Numbered from the stretch's first letter, positions 52,904 through 62,327 are shown. The stretch is DNA of 64,000 nucleotides from JBBIQH01 sp964475945 (GCA_964475945.1 CAYYYF010000005.1:1-64000), one strand, 5' to 3'. Numbers and translations are program-made. Notes: generated from the sequence alone by a model not told the origin.

Positions 52904-53680
52904 TTATAGCCTAACCTCTCCTCCATCTACCACTATGCTCTGCCCTGTTATGTATGATGATGCATCTGATGCTAGGAATAATGCTACATCTGCAACCTCC
53001 TCCGCTCTCCCAAACCTCCTTAATGGTATGCTCTTACTCATCTCATTGACCTCTCTACTACTTAATATGCTAAGGTTAGCATCAGTTGCTATGCTACCTA
53101 ATACAATACAGTTTATCCTTACCTCTGGCGCAAGTATTAATGAAAGTGACTTAACCAGTGCTACAATTGCAGCCTTTGCTAATGTGTATGCTAAACCATA
53201 TGCATCGCCTACAAGCGCTGGTGTTGATCCTACTAGGATTATACTACCATACCCTTGCCTCTTCATCATAGGTGCTGCTGACCTTACGCAATGATATGAG
53301 CCTTTAAGGTCTACACTCCATACTCTATCAAGTAGTTCATCGCTTACACTTAATGGATCTACAAACCACTCCTCCTTGCTTATAGGGTAACCTGCTGCTG
53401 CTATAAGCACATCTATTCCCTTGAACCTCTCTCCTATCTTATTAAGCATAGAGGCAACATCATCATAGTTGCTTACATCAGCATGCAATGCAATTACATT
53501 ATCATCCTTGTAGTAATCATCCTTTAACCTTATCTCCTTAATAATCCGTGCTATCTTACTCTCATCTCTATACTGTAATGCTAACCTTGCTCTATGCTCT
53601 GCTAACCTCAATGCTATAGCCTTGCCTATCCCTCCAGATGCCCCTGTTACAAGCACTCTTTTACCCTGTAGATTACTCAT
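52904..53680 (-). CDS. Short-chain dehydrogenase/reductase (FabG-like)
   Basis: 258 residues from ATG 53680 (MSNLQGKRVLVTGASGGIGK); ATG 53695 adds five and overlaps the upstream gene by 23 bp. Classical SDR motifs: TGASGGIGKA (cofactor), NNYDDVASML-like Asp region, AAAGYP, ILVGSTPAL (catalytic Ser) and YTLAK (catalytic Tyr and Lys). The C-terminal ASSYITGQSIVVDGG is the usual end. NAD(P)-dependent reduction of a keto or aldehyde group; substrate unknown. Confidence 0.9.
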   Translation of the reverse strand: MSNLQGKRVLVTGASGGIGKAIALRLAEHRARLALQYRDESKIARIIKEIRLKDDYYKDDNVIALHADVSNYDDVASMLNKIGERFKGIDVLIAAAGYPISKEEWFVDPLSVSDELLDRVWSVDLKGSYHCVRSAAPMMKRQGYGSIILVGSTPALVGDAYGLAYTLAKAAIVALVKSLSLILAPEVRINCIVLGSIATDANLSILSSREVNEMSKSIPLRRFGRAEEVADVALFLASDASSYITGQSIVVDGGEVRL

Positions 53681-53975
53681 CCCCAAGTATACCATTTATC
53701 AACCTTGCAAGCTTAAAGTCGTAGTTGCTTATCCCATTGATATCATGCGTTATGAGATCTATCCTAACCATGTTGTAGACATTGTATAACTCTGGATGGT
53801 GGTTAAGTCTCTCAGCATATAGTGCAACCCTAGAGATGAATCCGAATGCCTCATTGAAGTCCTTAAACCTTATTGTTCTGGTTAATTTGCCATTCTCTAT
53901 ACTCCAGTGCTTAAGCTTTGCTAACTCTGACCTTATCTGCTCATCATCAAGCCTAATGTATTCATCATCTTGCAT
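53673..53975 (-). CDS. phhB: Pterin-4a-carbinolamine dehydratase
   Basis: A 100-residue enzyme that dehydrates 4a-hydroxytetrahydropterins. The motif region is clear: FISRVALYAERLNHHPELYNVYNMV (the HHP active-site histidines) and DLITHDINGISNYDFKLA. The length is standard. It overlaps the SDR gene by 8-23 bp, so both are one operon. No pterin-dependent hydroxylase is nearby. Confidence 0.92.
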   Translation of the reverse strand: MQDDEYIRLDDEQIRSELAKLKHWSIENGKLTRTIRFKDFNEAFGFISRVALYAERLNHHPELYNVYNMVRIDLITHDINGISNYDFKLARLINGILGDE

Positions 53976-54027
53976 AGGATAGGTTTACATTGATAATAAT
54001 AAAGGTTTATGATACTGATCGATAATT

Positions 54028-54178
54028 AGCCTGTCCCCCGCCTCTGACCCACAGAGGATCACAGGGTAGCCTATCCTCCCCCTGCTCTGCCAACGGGGGC
54101 CTGCTGTAGCACGTCTGGGTTGAACCGAGGATCATGCCTATCACCCCAGCCCGTCAACGTGCACCTGTGCAGGTATGT
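54028..54178. ncRNA. GC-rich structured RNA candidate, class unknown
   Basis: Between phhB and pheT lies a block that is about 64% G+C by my count in an otherwise AT-rich region. It contains several nested inverted repeats: CCTCTG...CAGAGG inside CCTGT...ACAGG, CCCCC...GGGGG around 54080-54108, and CTGGG...CCCAG around 54115-54150. GC-rich islands in AT-rich archaeal thermophiles usually mark structured RNAs. I did not find the SRP helix 8, RNase P core or 5S motifs, nor a valid tRNA. Strand unknown; on the minus strand it would be a leader of the phhB operon. Confidence 0.65.
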
Positions 54179-54197
54179 AATAATTAGAGTAATAAAC

Positions 54198-55832
54198 TTA
54201 TAAACTATACAGGGTTGAGAGGTCTAACTCGAATGCGCTAACGTTAACTCTTATTTTGAATCTATTAAGTATGTCCTTGCTTATCTCACCTATGCTGCCT
54301 ACCCTATTCCCATTAATCGATATGGATGCTGCCTTACCATGCTCATAGAGGCTATCCTCTATAGGCTCAGTAACAACCTCTAACCCAAATAGATGCTTGA
54401 TGAATGCCTGTAGATAAGACTTTATCTCAGTATAATCTGTATCTGCATCTGCTACTACACATGCCACCCTGTAATGCTCATCTATTGATGCATCATTAAT
54501 AATGAATATCTTGCCTACCTCAAATAGCCTCTGGGGGTATGACTCATGTATATTCCTTGCTAGGGTATTAAGGAGTGAGGGTATTAGCATATCCCTGAGC
54601 ACCTCATGCTCTCTACTCTTGCTCTCTCTAACCCTTAATACTCTCTTAGCATCTCTATCAAACATGGTATACTGGAGTTCATTGCTTACAAGGCTGAAGT
54701 TCATAACCTCCTGCATACCTAGACCTACAAGTATATCCCTAGCATCATCTAAAAGTGAGAGGAATGGATCTTTTAAGCCCATAACCTTCAACCTAGGGTA
54801 CCTTGGCTCTATCAAGAATATGTTATAGCCTATAGCAACCTCCTCTACCACATCTATGCTACTTATCATATCTATCCTATACCTTGGGATTATGCATGTT
54901 ATCTCATTGCCTTCTGCATAAGCATCAAGCCTGCAACGCCTTAAGCATCTTATAATATCATCGATGCTTAGATCCATTCCTATTATGCCCCTTACATAAT
55001 CTGCCTTTACTGTAATACTCCTACTGCTCATATCTGGTGTAGTTACTATCCTTGAGTCCTTGCATATATCAACACTATTTATACTAAAGCCCATATCTGC
55101 TAGTGTTACAGCTATCACTGCTAGAGCATCCTCTGCACTCTTAAGATCTGTTGCAGTAACCTCAGCCAATATATTCCTTGTATCCTCATCTATCCTTGTA
55201 AGGTTAGAGTTTATTATAGGGGGGAAGGATAATACATTGCCATTAGAATCCTTTATTATAGGATAGAGGTCTGTATTGCTTAATAGATGGGCATACTCTT
55301 TGCCAACCTCTACGTAAGATAGAATATCCTTTATGCTCATCTCTGTATTATAATTCAAGGGTATGAACCTAAAGTTAGCATTAACACATGTATAATAAAA
55401 TGGCCCCTTAACCCTATCGTAATCATGTAAGCCTATGGATGCCTTCCTTCTCCTCCTCCCTATACCCATATGGAGGTCCTCTTGCATGCTTATAAGCTGC
55501 CTTATATCCTCCCCATCAAGCCTGCTATTGGTTGCAAGCAATGCAACTACGTAAGGCCTTACCTTTACATCATCTACCATGAATCTTACATCACTCCTCT
55601 TAACCTCTACACTTGCTAAACCTGTCTCTATATCCATTAAACCTTTAAGTGTCCTTGCTATACCATAATCTGTTGAGTAATCTGGTCTATTTGGGTTATA
55701 CTCAACCTTTATGTAATCATCACCCTCCTCCTCTATATCCAACCCTATGTAAGGTATCATATCTCTAATCTCATCTATGCTTTTACCTACTAAAGCCTCT
55801 AACCTCTTTTTGTATAATGTTACAACTGGCAT
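54198..55832 (-). CDS. pheT: Phenylalanyl-tRNA synthetase, beta subunit
   Basis: A 544-residue archaeal-type beta subunit. The start is MPVVTLYKKRLEALVGKSID. The B3/B4 editing-domain region (GIGRRRRKASIGLHDYDRVK, YPIIKDSNGNVLSFPPIINS) and the C-terminal catalytic-like core (MQEVMNFSLVSNEL, REHEVLRDMLIPSLLNTLAR) are present. It pairs with PheS, encoded 1 bp upstream in the same operon. Confidence 0.95.
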   Translation of the reverse strand: MPVVTLYKKRLEALVGKSIDEIRDMIPYIGLDIEEEGDDYIKVEYNPNRPDYSTDYGIARTLKGLMDIETGLASVEVKRSDVRFMVDDVKVRPYVVALLATNSRLDGEDIRQLISMQEDLHMGIGRRRRKASIGLHDYDRVKGPFYYTCVNANFRFIPLNYNTEMSIKDILSYVEVGKEYAHLLSNTDLYPIIKDSNGNVLSFPPIINSNLTRIDEDTRNILAEVTATDLKSAEDALAVIAVTLADMGFSINSVDICKDSRIVTTPDMSSRSITVKADYVRGIIGMDLSIDDIIRCLRRCRLDAYAEGNEITCIIPRYRIDMISSIDVVEEVAIGYNIFLIEPRYPRLKVMGLKDPFLSLLDDARDILVGLGMQEVMNFSLVSNELQYTMFDRDAKRVLRVRESKSREHEVLRDMLIPSLLNTLARNIHESYPQRLFEVGKIFIINDASIDEHYRVACVVADADTDYTEIKSYLQAFIKHLFGLEVVTEPIEDSLYEHGKAASISINGNRVGSIGEISKDILNRFKIRVNVSAFELDLSTLYSL

Positions 55833-55833
55833 A

Positions 55834-57267
55834 CTATAACCCCCTCCATGGCCATAATGGGGTGCCTCTTAACACTGATAGCCTATTTGCATACAACTCC
55901 CTAACATCATCCATACCATACTTGAGCATGGCTATCCTCTCTAATCCTCCACCCCATGCCAATACCCTGCTCTTAACCCCTATGGGCTCAGTAACCTCTG
56001 GCCTGAATATACCCATCCCAAAGAGCTCAACCCATCTGCCTAGCCTTTCATGGTATACCATGGACTGCAGTGAAGGCTCTGTGTATGGGAAGTATGTAGG
56101 CCAGAACCTTACCTTGCTCAATCCTAGCCTTTTATAGAACTCCTGCTGTATACCCATGAGATCTCTAAGGGTTACATCATCGCTAACAACTATACCTTCT
56201 ACCTGATGGAACTCTGCTAGATGCTTATAGTTAACCTTCTCATTCCTGAATACCCTACCTACTGAGAATACATTTGCTTCCTTGGGTTTATGCTCAGCAA
56301 GGTACCTTATCGTTACAGCAGTTGTATGTGTTCTAAGAACTAACCTCTTAGCCTCTGATATACTCCATTCCTGCCCCCAACTCATCTCATGCACACTTGC
56401 TACCCTTGATATCAACTCACTACTTGCAATGCTACCATTGCTATCCACATCCAGATAGAAGGTATCCTGCATCTCCCTTGCTGGATGATCCTGTGGTGTA
56501 AAGAGAGCATCAAAGTTCCAGAATGAGTACTGCACTATGCTACCATCTATCTCTTGGAAGCCCATACCTATGAGTATCTCTCTAACCTCATCTATAACAT
56601 CCTGCAGTATATGCCTCCTACCAGCATATATAACAGGGGCTGATGCACTAACATCTATAGTCCTTATGCTAGCACCACTCTCCAGTTGATTAATAACCTC
56701 CCTACCTCTTTCAGTTAAGTATACATAGACCTGCTTAACGCTCCTCTCAATTATATACCCTGGCCTCTTCTTTAAAGAATTAAAAGCCTCTGTATCATCC
56801 TTGCTTATCAATTCAATCTCCTGTTTTGCTATCCTTTTAAGTATTGCATGCTCCCTATCCTCAATGCTATCATTAAGGAGGTATACTCTACCATTGTTTA
56901 TATTTACAAGCCCCTTTGCTTTAGCATGCTTTATAGCAGCGTTAAACTCATCCTCTAGCATCCCTCTGTCTAACATAACTGCCTTAAGATCCTTTATGCT
57001 TAAACCATCCCCTAACTCCTTGATCGCATCTACAACCCTATGCTCAGGTAACCCATTTCTAAGAGCATCTAAACCATTATTGCCTAGAGTGATTACCCTC
57101 TTCTCCTTCTCTACAGTCTCTACAAGGTTCTTATACCTTAACCACTCTACACCCCTCCTTACCTGATCAATATGTAAATTTGATCTCTCTGCTATCTCCT
57201 CCAGCGTTAATGCAGTATTCTTTAATATAAGTAGTAACTTACGCTCTATATCATGTAATGCAAGCAT
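55834..57267 (-). CDS. pheS: Phenylalanyl-tRNA synthetase, alpha subunit
   Basis: A 477-residue subunit. N-terminal winged-helix repeats (EEIAERSNLHIDQVRRGVEW, KDLKAVMLDRGML) contact tRNA in archaeal and eukaryotic enzymes. The class II core has HPAREMQDTFYL, LRTHTTAVTIRYLAEH, FSVGRVFRNEKVNYKHLAEF and FRPEVTEPIGVKSRVLAWGGG. First gene of the pheST operon; divergent from the MazG-like gene. Confidence 0.96.
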   Translation of the reverse strand: MLALHDIERKLLLILKNTALTLEEIAERSNLHIDQVRRGVEWLRYKNLVETVEKEKRVITLGNNGLDALRNGLPEHRVVDAIKELGDGLSIKDLKAVMLDRGMLEDEFNAAIKHAKAKGLVNINNGRVYLLNDSIEDREHAILKRIAKQEIELISKDDTEAFNSLKKRPGYIIERSVKQVYVYLTERGREVINQLESGASIRTIDVSASAPVIYAGRRHILQDVIDEVREILIGMGFQEIDGSIVQYSFWNFDALFTPQDHPAREMQDTFYLDVDSNGSIASSELISRVASVHEMSWGQEWSISEAKRLVLRTHTTAVTIRYLAEHKPKEANVFSVGRVFRNEKVNYKHLAEFHQVEGIVVSDDVTLRDLMGIQQEFYKRLGLSKVRFWPTYFPYTEPSLQSMVYHERLGRWVELFGMGIFRPEVTEPIGVKSRVLAWGGGLERIAMLKYGMDDVRELYANRLSVLRGTPLWPWRGL

Positions 57268-57328
57268 ACCTACATGCTATACTTAAGCCTTTTTTAATCT
57301 TTATTAAGAGTATGATGTAACGCTTAGT

Positions 57329-57598
57329 ATGCAAGCAGAGGATATAGCACTAGAATATTATAGGAAGAGATTGGGTGCAGATACTAGCAAGGTCTTCATA
57401 CATCTTGTTAAAGAGGTTGGTGAGATAGCATCTGCATTAGAGAGAGGTAACATAGAGCATGCTAAGATTGAGATAGTGGAGAGTATAGCATTACTATACT
57501 ATCTAGCAAGTATACATGGTATTGCTAGCAATGATGTAGATGATAGTATGAAAAGAATATATGCAAAGAAGTTAGAATCCCTTGCTAGTAACAGATAA
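57329..57598 (+). CDS. MazG-like NTP pyrophosphohydrolase family protein
   Basis: An 89-residue helical protein with the all-alpha NTP-PPase layout: KVFIHLVKEVGEIASALERG (the metal-binding E-x-x-E pattern) and EIVESIALLYYLASIHGI. A house-cleaning nucleotide hydrolase role is inferred. The second metal-site D/E-x-x-D motif is only partly clear (EIVES). It lies 32 bp upstream of trpS on the same strand. Confidence 0.7.
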   Translation: MQAEDIALEYYRKRLGADTSKVFIHLVKEVGEIASALERGNIEHAKIEIVESIALLYYLASIHGIASNDVDDSMKRIYAKKLESLASNR

Positions 57599-57630
57599 CG
57601 AATATAATTGATCACCTTATATCTGCTAAT

Positions 57631-58749
57631 ATGGGAAGCACTGATTCAGTAGTAACACCATGGAAGGTTGAGGGTAGTGTAGATTACAATAGATTGGTTA
57701 AGGAGTTTGGTACACAGATTATAACAGATGATCTCCTTGCTAGAATAAAGAAACATGCGAATAGATTACATCCATTACTTAGATTAGGCTATTTCTTCAG
57801 CCATAGAGACCTTGATTGGATACTTGATATGTATGAGAATGGTAACAGATTCTACCTATACACAGGCAGGGGGCCCTCAGGTAATATCCATCTAGGGCAT
57901 ATACTACCATGGGTATTCACAAAGTACATACAAGATGCATTCAATGTAAATCTGTTATTCCAGATAACAGATGATGAGAAGTTCCTGTACCATGATGATA
58001 AGAGCATGGATGAGATAAGTAAATATGCATATGAGAATATCTTGGATATAATTGCTGTAGGCTTTGATCCAGAGAAGACAAGGATAATAGTTGATACAAA
58101 GCATATAAAGCATCTATACCCTATAGCGATAGAGATAGCAAAGAGGATAACATTCTCTACAGTTAGAGCAACCTTTGGTTTTACAAATGCAACAAACATA
58201 GGGATGATACTATTCCCTGCTATACAGGCGGCACCATGCTTCTTACCATCAAGGTTAGAGGGTAGGAATACACCATGCTTAATCCCTGCTGCAATAGATC
58301 AAGATCCTTACTGGAGGATTACTAGGGATGTTGCAGAGAAGTTAGGATACTACAAGCCAGCACAGATACACTCCAAATTCCTTCCAGGGTTAGGTATGCA
58401 GGGTAAGATGTCATCCTCACAGCCAGAGACTGCGATATTCACAACAGATAATGAGGAGATTGTTGAGAAGAAGATTATGAATGCATACACAGGAGGGCAG
58501 CCTACAGTTGCATTGCAGAGAAGACTTGGTGCGGATGCAGACGCATGCCCAGTATTCTGGTATCTAAGGTACATGTTTGAGGATGAGAAGAGATCAGATG
58601 AGCGCTACATAAAGTGTAAGTGTGGAGGATTGCTATGCTATGAATGCAAACATGATCTTGTGGATGCTGTAAAGGTATACTTGAAGGAGTTCCAAAGGAG
58701 GAGGGAGAAGGCTAATGATATGGTAGATAGATTTATGTTTGAGCTTTGA
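57631..58749 (+). CDS. trpS: Tryptophanyl-tRNA synthetase
   Basis: A 372-residue class I synthetase of the archaeal/eukaryotic type. The HIGH-like motif is GPSGNIHLGH (81-90) and the KMSKS loop is GKMSSSQ (about 263-269). Trp recognition residues are in LFQITDDEKFLY and PAAIDQDPYWRITRDVA. The C-terminus contains a Cys cluster (CKCGGLLCYECK). Confidence 0.96.
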   Translation: MGSTDSVVTPWKVEGSVDYNRLVKEFGTQIITDDLLARIKKHANRLHPLLRLGYFFSHRDLDWILDMYENGNRFYLYTGRGPSGNIHLGHILPWVFTKYIQDAFNVNLLFQITDDEKFLYHDDKSMDEISKYAYENILDIIAVGFDPEKTRIIVDTKHIKHLYPIAIEIAKRITFSTVRATFGFTNATNIGMILFPAIQAAPCFLPSRLEGRNTPCLIPAAIDQDPYWRITRDVAEKLGYYKPAQIHSKFLPGLGMQGKMSSSQPETAIFTTDNEEIVEKKIMNAYTGGQPTVALQRRLGADADACPVFWYLRYMFEDEKRSDERYIKCKCGGLLCYECKHDLVDAVKVYLKEFQRRREKANDMVDRFMFEL

Positions 58750-58774
58750 TCTCATTTAATTTAATTTAATACCT

Positions 58775-59084
58775 TTAGCAGCACTTAGCATTGTTATTAC
58801 TACTATCCTTTGCTGCATAGAGTAGTGTTATAACTCTCTCTTTCTCTAACTTAAGTATATAATTCAAGGAATCTTTCTTTAGCAGCTCATCCCTATATCT
58901 ATATTTAAACTTATTAAAATGCTCTGCTCTACGGTTAAACCACTTCCTAAGTTCATCACTTGGCGCAACATCCTTTATCCAGAGATCTATTCTTGCTTAA
59001 ACCTCTCGGCCATAGTCTATCTACAAGTATCCTTAATCCATCATTAGGATCTGCACGCTCATACACCCTTTTTATCTTTATCAT
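58775..59084 (-). pseudogene. DUF488 family protein with one frameshift
   Basis: From ATG 59084: MIKIKRVYERADPNDGLRIL, VDRLWPRGLSK, the conserved DUF488 opening. Near 58990-59000 the frame must shift to give ARIDLWIKDVAPSDELRKWF, then FKYRYRDELLKKDSLNYIL and VITLLYAAKDSSNNNAKCC to TAA at 58775-58777. Rejoined, it has about 102 residues, close to the family length. Either a recent pseudogene or a sequencing error. Confidence 0.72.
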
Positions 59085-59114
59085 AATGTTTCATATTATT
59101 TTAAATAAATCTTG

Positions 59115-59576
59115 TTATATCATGCCTTTAAGTCTACCCTCGGTATCTATCTCTCCAGCACGGATACGTGTTGATGATATCCTCTTGCCATCCTCTGCCA
59201 ATATAAGATCTATCGCTATAACATCCAATGTCTTTAACCCCTTTGAGGCTCTTATTTTATTAAGCATGATGCATTTATGTTCAGTCTCCTTGCTTACAAC
59301 TATAGCCTCTATGCTAGGATCATCTGCTGCTGGACCAAATTCATCATTAAGCATCACTATATTAAACCTATTTCTATAATAATTTAATATCTGCAGTAGG
59401 TTATTCACCCTTGTATTATAGTCATTAAGTATACTTTTACCCATCCTCACTGCTAATTCATCACTGGTAACCCCTATCACCACATACATACCTATCTCAA
59501 ATGCTTTATCTAGCAGTGCAATATGCCCTCTATGCACTATATCAAACGTACCACCAACAGCAACCTTGCTATACAC
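59115..59576 (-). CDS. coaD: Phosphopantetheine adenylyltransferase, archaeal type
   Basis: A 153-residue nucleotidyltransferase of the archaeal PPAT family, joining 4'-phosphopantetheine and ATP to form dephospho-CoA. The signature GGTFDIVHRGHIALL (8-22) contains the TxxH-like and HxGH motifs, and the C-terminal ISSTRIRAGEI is typical. TATA-like DNA (TTATATTTATAATAAAAAG) lies before its start, shared with the divergent gene at 59632. Confidence 0.92.
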   Translation of the reverse strand: MYSKVAVGGTFDIVHRGHIALLDKAFEIGMYVVIGVTSDELAVRMGKSILNDYNTRVNNLLQILNYYRNRFNIVMLNDEFGPAADDPSIEAIVVSKETEHKCIMLNKIRASKGLKTLDVIAIDLILAEDGKRISSTRIRAGEIDTEGRLKGMI

Positions 59577-59631
59577 ATTTTATATTTATAATAAAAAGAT
59601 TTAAATGAGATGCTTAGCGCTCTAATAAAGT

Positions 59632-59967
59632 ATGGAGGCACAACTTAAACCATATGTAGGCAAGGCAAAGAATGTAGTTGTATACAATACCTATGCTGAT
59701 GGTAGAAGGATACACTTTGATGTGTTCATACCTACAGAGGCTGCAGATGTTGATGAGGTACCAACAGAGTATGATAAGAAGGCAGTAGAGTATGCGAAGG
59801 AGTTCCTAAGGCTTATAGGCAAGCCAGATAAGGATGTACAGGTTAACATATGCTACAGATGCCATATAGATAACACTGACTTCTACAGTGGAGAGCTATG
59901 GCAGTTGCCTAACAAAGATGTATACATATGGCCGATGGAGGGCTGCCCCAAACCATCTAACAAGTAA
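59632..59967 (+). CDS. DUF2024-like conserved protein
   Basis: A 111-residue soluble protein: VVVYNTYADGRRIHFDVFIP, AVEYAKEFLRLIGKPDKDVQ, CYRCHID and a closing DVYIWPMEGCPKP. The wording matches the DUF2024 family (V-Y-D-T-Y, H-F-D-V, C-x-x-C-H, Y-PMEGC). The Cys/His residues could bind metal. Function unknown. Confidence 0.75.
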   Translation: MEAQLKPYVGKAKNVVVYNTYADGRRIHFDVFIPTEAADVDEVPTEYDKKAVEYAKEFLRLIGKPDKDVQVNICYRCHIDNTDFYSGELWQLPNKDVYIWPMEGCPKPSNK

Positions 59968-60052
59968 ATAATCATTATAATTTTTTATTAATAGTGTATG
60001 TATTAGCCTTACATTAGAGATGTTTATTAATATGCACTAGTATGCTATATCC

Positions 60053-61045
60053 ATGCTAGATAGGGTGATGAATCTACACTACCAGATGCTTGAGTCCTTA
60101 ACCCTTTACAATAGTATCAAGGGTTATGATGGTATAGATGAGGTTATTATAATAGGCATGGGTGGCTCTGGTATAGTAGGCGACTTTGTGAAGGGTATAG
60201 TAGGGGATAGTGCTAGGGTAAGAGTAGTTAAGAGCAGCAACCCTCCTAGGATGAGTAGCAATACATTAGCAATAGGTGTAACATACTCTGGTAATACAAG
60301 GGAGACTCTGATAGCAATAAGAAAGGCTGCATCCTACAATGCTAAGACCGTGCTTGTAACATCTAACAATGATCCTAATCTCAAGACACTCAAGAATACT
60401 CAGTATATAACCATAAATGGTAATGGGTTCAGTAGGGCATCGTTTGGATACATGCTTACCCCTGTGCTTTTTGTGCTAGAGAAGTCAGGTATAGTAAGCA
60501 ATATACGCAGGGATATAAAGGAGGCCGTTGATATACTATGCGGTATAGCAAAGGATAGGAGCAAGATAGAGTATTTAAAGTATATGATGAGTAAGATGCT
60601 TGTAGTATATTCGGATGAGTTTACTCAAGCAGCAGCGTTAAGGTGGAAGCAGATGATGAATGAGAATGCCAAACTACACTGCTACTATGATATCTTCCCA
60701 GAGTTACTCCATAATGAGATAGAGGCATGGTATGGTGATGCTAGTGATTATACCCTTGTATTATTAAGGGATGAGATATATGAGAAGAGTAAGGAGCATG
60801 GGTATAACCTATATGATCTTATAAATACTACTAAAGAGTTGGTAAGGAATAAGGGTGTAAATGTCGTTGAACTATTCAGCATAGGAGACTCTCCACTTGC
60901 TAGATTATTATCACTAAGTTACATTGGGGATATAATGAGTGTTTATCTAGCATATACAAGCAATATAGATCCAACGAAGATACCTAACATAGATTACATA
61001 AAGAAGTCTACTAGTAATGCTATACAGGGTGTTGGATATGAGTGA
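60053..61045 (+). CDS. Bifunctional phosphoglucose/phosphomannose isomerase
   Basis: A 330-residue SIS-domain isomerase. Motifs: IIGMGGSGIVGDFVKGI (first SIS), VTYSGNTRETLIAIRKA, and the second SIS with RWKQMMNENAKLHCYYDIFP, LLHNEIEAWYG (catalytic His). This is the crenarchaeal/thaumarchaeal PGI/PMI family that interconverts glucose-6-P or mannose-6-P with fructose-6-P. It overlaps the nucleotidyltransferase gene by 8 bp, pointing to joint sugar activation. Confidence 0.92.
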   Translation: MLDRVMNLHYQMLESLTLYNSIKGYDGIDEVIIIGMGGSGIVGDFVKGIVGDSARVRVVKSSNPPRMSSNTLAIGVTYSGNTRETLIAIRKAASYNAKTVLVTSNNDPNLKTLKNTQYITINGNGFSRASFGYMLTPVLFVLEKSGIVSNIRRDIKEAVDILCGIAKDRSKIEYLKYMMSKMLVVYSDEFTQAAALRWKQMMNENAKLHCYYDIFPELLHNEIEAWYGDASDYTLVLLRDEIYEKSKEHGYNLYDLINTTKELVRNKGVNVVELFSIGDSPLARLLSLSYIGDIMSVYLAYTSNIDPTKIPNIDYIKKSTSNAIQGVGYE

Positions 61046-61796
61046 TGCTCAAGTGGTTCTACTTGCTGGAGGTATGGGTAAGAGGTTAGGAATAGATGCC
61101 CCAAAGTGCTTACTTAAGGTAAGTGATAATGGTAAAGGCAATGTGACACTGCTAGACCTATGCATGGATAAGTTGATAAGGAATGGCTTCAGGGAGTTTG
61201 TAATGCTGCTTGGGTACAAGGCTGAACTTGTTATCAAGCATATACACGCTAGTTATGGTAGCAGTAATATAAGCATAAGGTACAGCGTAGATCCAGAGGG
61301 TAGGGTAGGATGGGGTAAGGGTAAGGCGTTCAAGCATGCTTTACTTAACAAGAGTATAGATAGTAGCAAGAGATCGTTGGTAACATTCCCCGATGATGTA
61401 ATACTCGATGATCTTATATACTCAAGATTCATGGATGCACATATAAGGAATGTATCTTCTTGCTCTTATGCCACAATAGCATTAGTTAATGGTGTAGAGT
61501 ATCCATATGGGGTTGCAGAGTTGGATGAGGATGGAAGGATAGCTGTATTCAAGGAGAAGCCAGTGCTTAACATACCCACGTCCATAGGCTTGTATGCCTT
61601 TGAGCCAGAGGTCTATAATATAATAGAGGAGGTTGTTGATCTAGATAAAGATGAGTCTATAGAATTGGAGTCCGTTGTATTCCCTAAACTTGTAGAGATG
61701 AAGAAGCTATCTTCATTCATATTAGATTATAAGTATTGGTTACCTATAAACACGTTAAAAGAGTATGAGAAGGCACTTAAAGTACTCTCAAGATAA
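61038..61796 (+). CDS. Sugar nucleotidyltransferase
   Basis: About 252 residues from ATG 61038 (MSDAQVVLLAGGMGKRLGID), which overlaps the stop of the isomerase gene. Signature LLAGGMGKRLGIDAPKCLLKV for nucleotide binding, VTFPDDVIL for the metal-binding aspartates, and FKEKPV later in the fold. It probably makes an NDP-sugar (e.g. from glucose-1-P or mannose-1-P). The precise nucleotide and sugar are not predictable by eye. Confidence 0.9.
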   Translation: MSDAQVVLLAGGMGKRLGIDAPKCLLKVSDNGKGNVTLLDLCMDKLIRNGFREFVMLLGYKAELVIKHIHASYGSSNISIRYSVDPEGRVGWGKGKAFKHALLNKSIDSSKRSLVTFPDDVILDDLIYSRFMDAHIRNVSSCSYATIALVNGVEYPYGVAELDEDGRIAVFKEKPVLNIPTSIGLYAFEPEVYNIIEEVVDLDKDESIELESVVFPKLVEMKKLSSFILDYKYWLPINTLKEYEKALKVLSR

Positions 61797-61902
61797 AATA
61801 ATAAAAAATTTCCATTTTAAGGTAAATAAATTAAGACATAATTCAAATTATATGTAATCAACCACATAAAGTATATAACATAGATTCAGTATCTTTTACT
61901 CT

Positions 61903-62157
61903 ATGCCTGAGATTACATATCAAGTAAGAAGAGACAAGTTAGATATACTTGCAAGGATACTGGAGATTACCTTAACCCCATGCAAGAAGACCCATATACT
62001 GTACAAGGCAAACCTTAACTACTATCAATTGAACAGATACCTTAATGAGTTGCTAGATCTTGGGTTAGTAAAGGAGGTAAGGACGCCATATAGCGGTTAT
62101 GTAATAACAGAGAAGGGTAAGGATTTCCTATCTATTATGAAGAATCATAAAATTTGA
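61903..62157 (+). CDS. Winged-helix DNA-binding protein
   Basis: An 84-residue archaeal wHTH protein: LDILARILEITLTPCKKTHI, LNYYQLNRYLNELLDLGLVK (recognition helix) and a beta wing (YSGYVITEKGKDFL). Common in thaumarchaea, where many such one-domain regulators exist. The target is unknown; it is preceded by AT-rich DNA. Confidence 0.85.
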   Translation: MPEITYQVRRDKLDILARILEITLTPCKKTHILYKANLNYYQLNRYLNELLDLGLVKEVRTPYSGYVITEKGKDFLSIMKNHKI

Positions 62158-62197
62158 TCATATTACTGGTAATCTTACTGTTATCGATCGGTATACT

Positions 62198-62260
62198 TTT
62201 ATAATATATTATATTATAATATATTATAATTTTTAATATTTAATATATTAGAACGAATAA
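62198..62260. repeat. AT-only repeat tract
   Basis: Overlapping copies of TATAATATATTA/TATTATAATATAT fill most of this stretch before the UbiA gene. It has many TATA-box-like sites. No longer unit or unusual structure is visible. Confidence 0.6.
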
Positions 62261-62327
62261 TAAATGCTATGCTATAATATGAATAAAATAGTCTTTATTA
62301 AGAACTATTCTTTACTATTCTCCAGTA

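Noticed and set aside
54028..54178. SRP RNA, RNase P RNA, 5S rRNA or tRNA
   Set aside because: The SRP helix 8 GGAA...AGCAG motif, RNase P core motifs and the 5S CCGAAC loop were not found; GGTTCAACC resembles a T loop but no stem pairs around it. A short TGTAG as in the SRP Alu domain is too little evidence.
23590..59084. All frameshifts as sequencing errors
   Set aside because: Most of the broken genes lie in the accessory part (27-36.6 kb) and several have multiple lesions, while nearly all long core genes are intact. Single lesions at 23750, 27905 and 58995 could still be errors.
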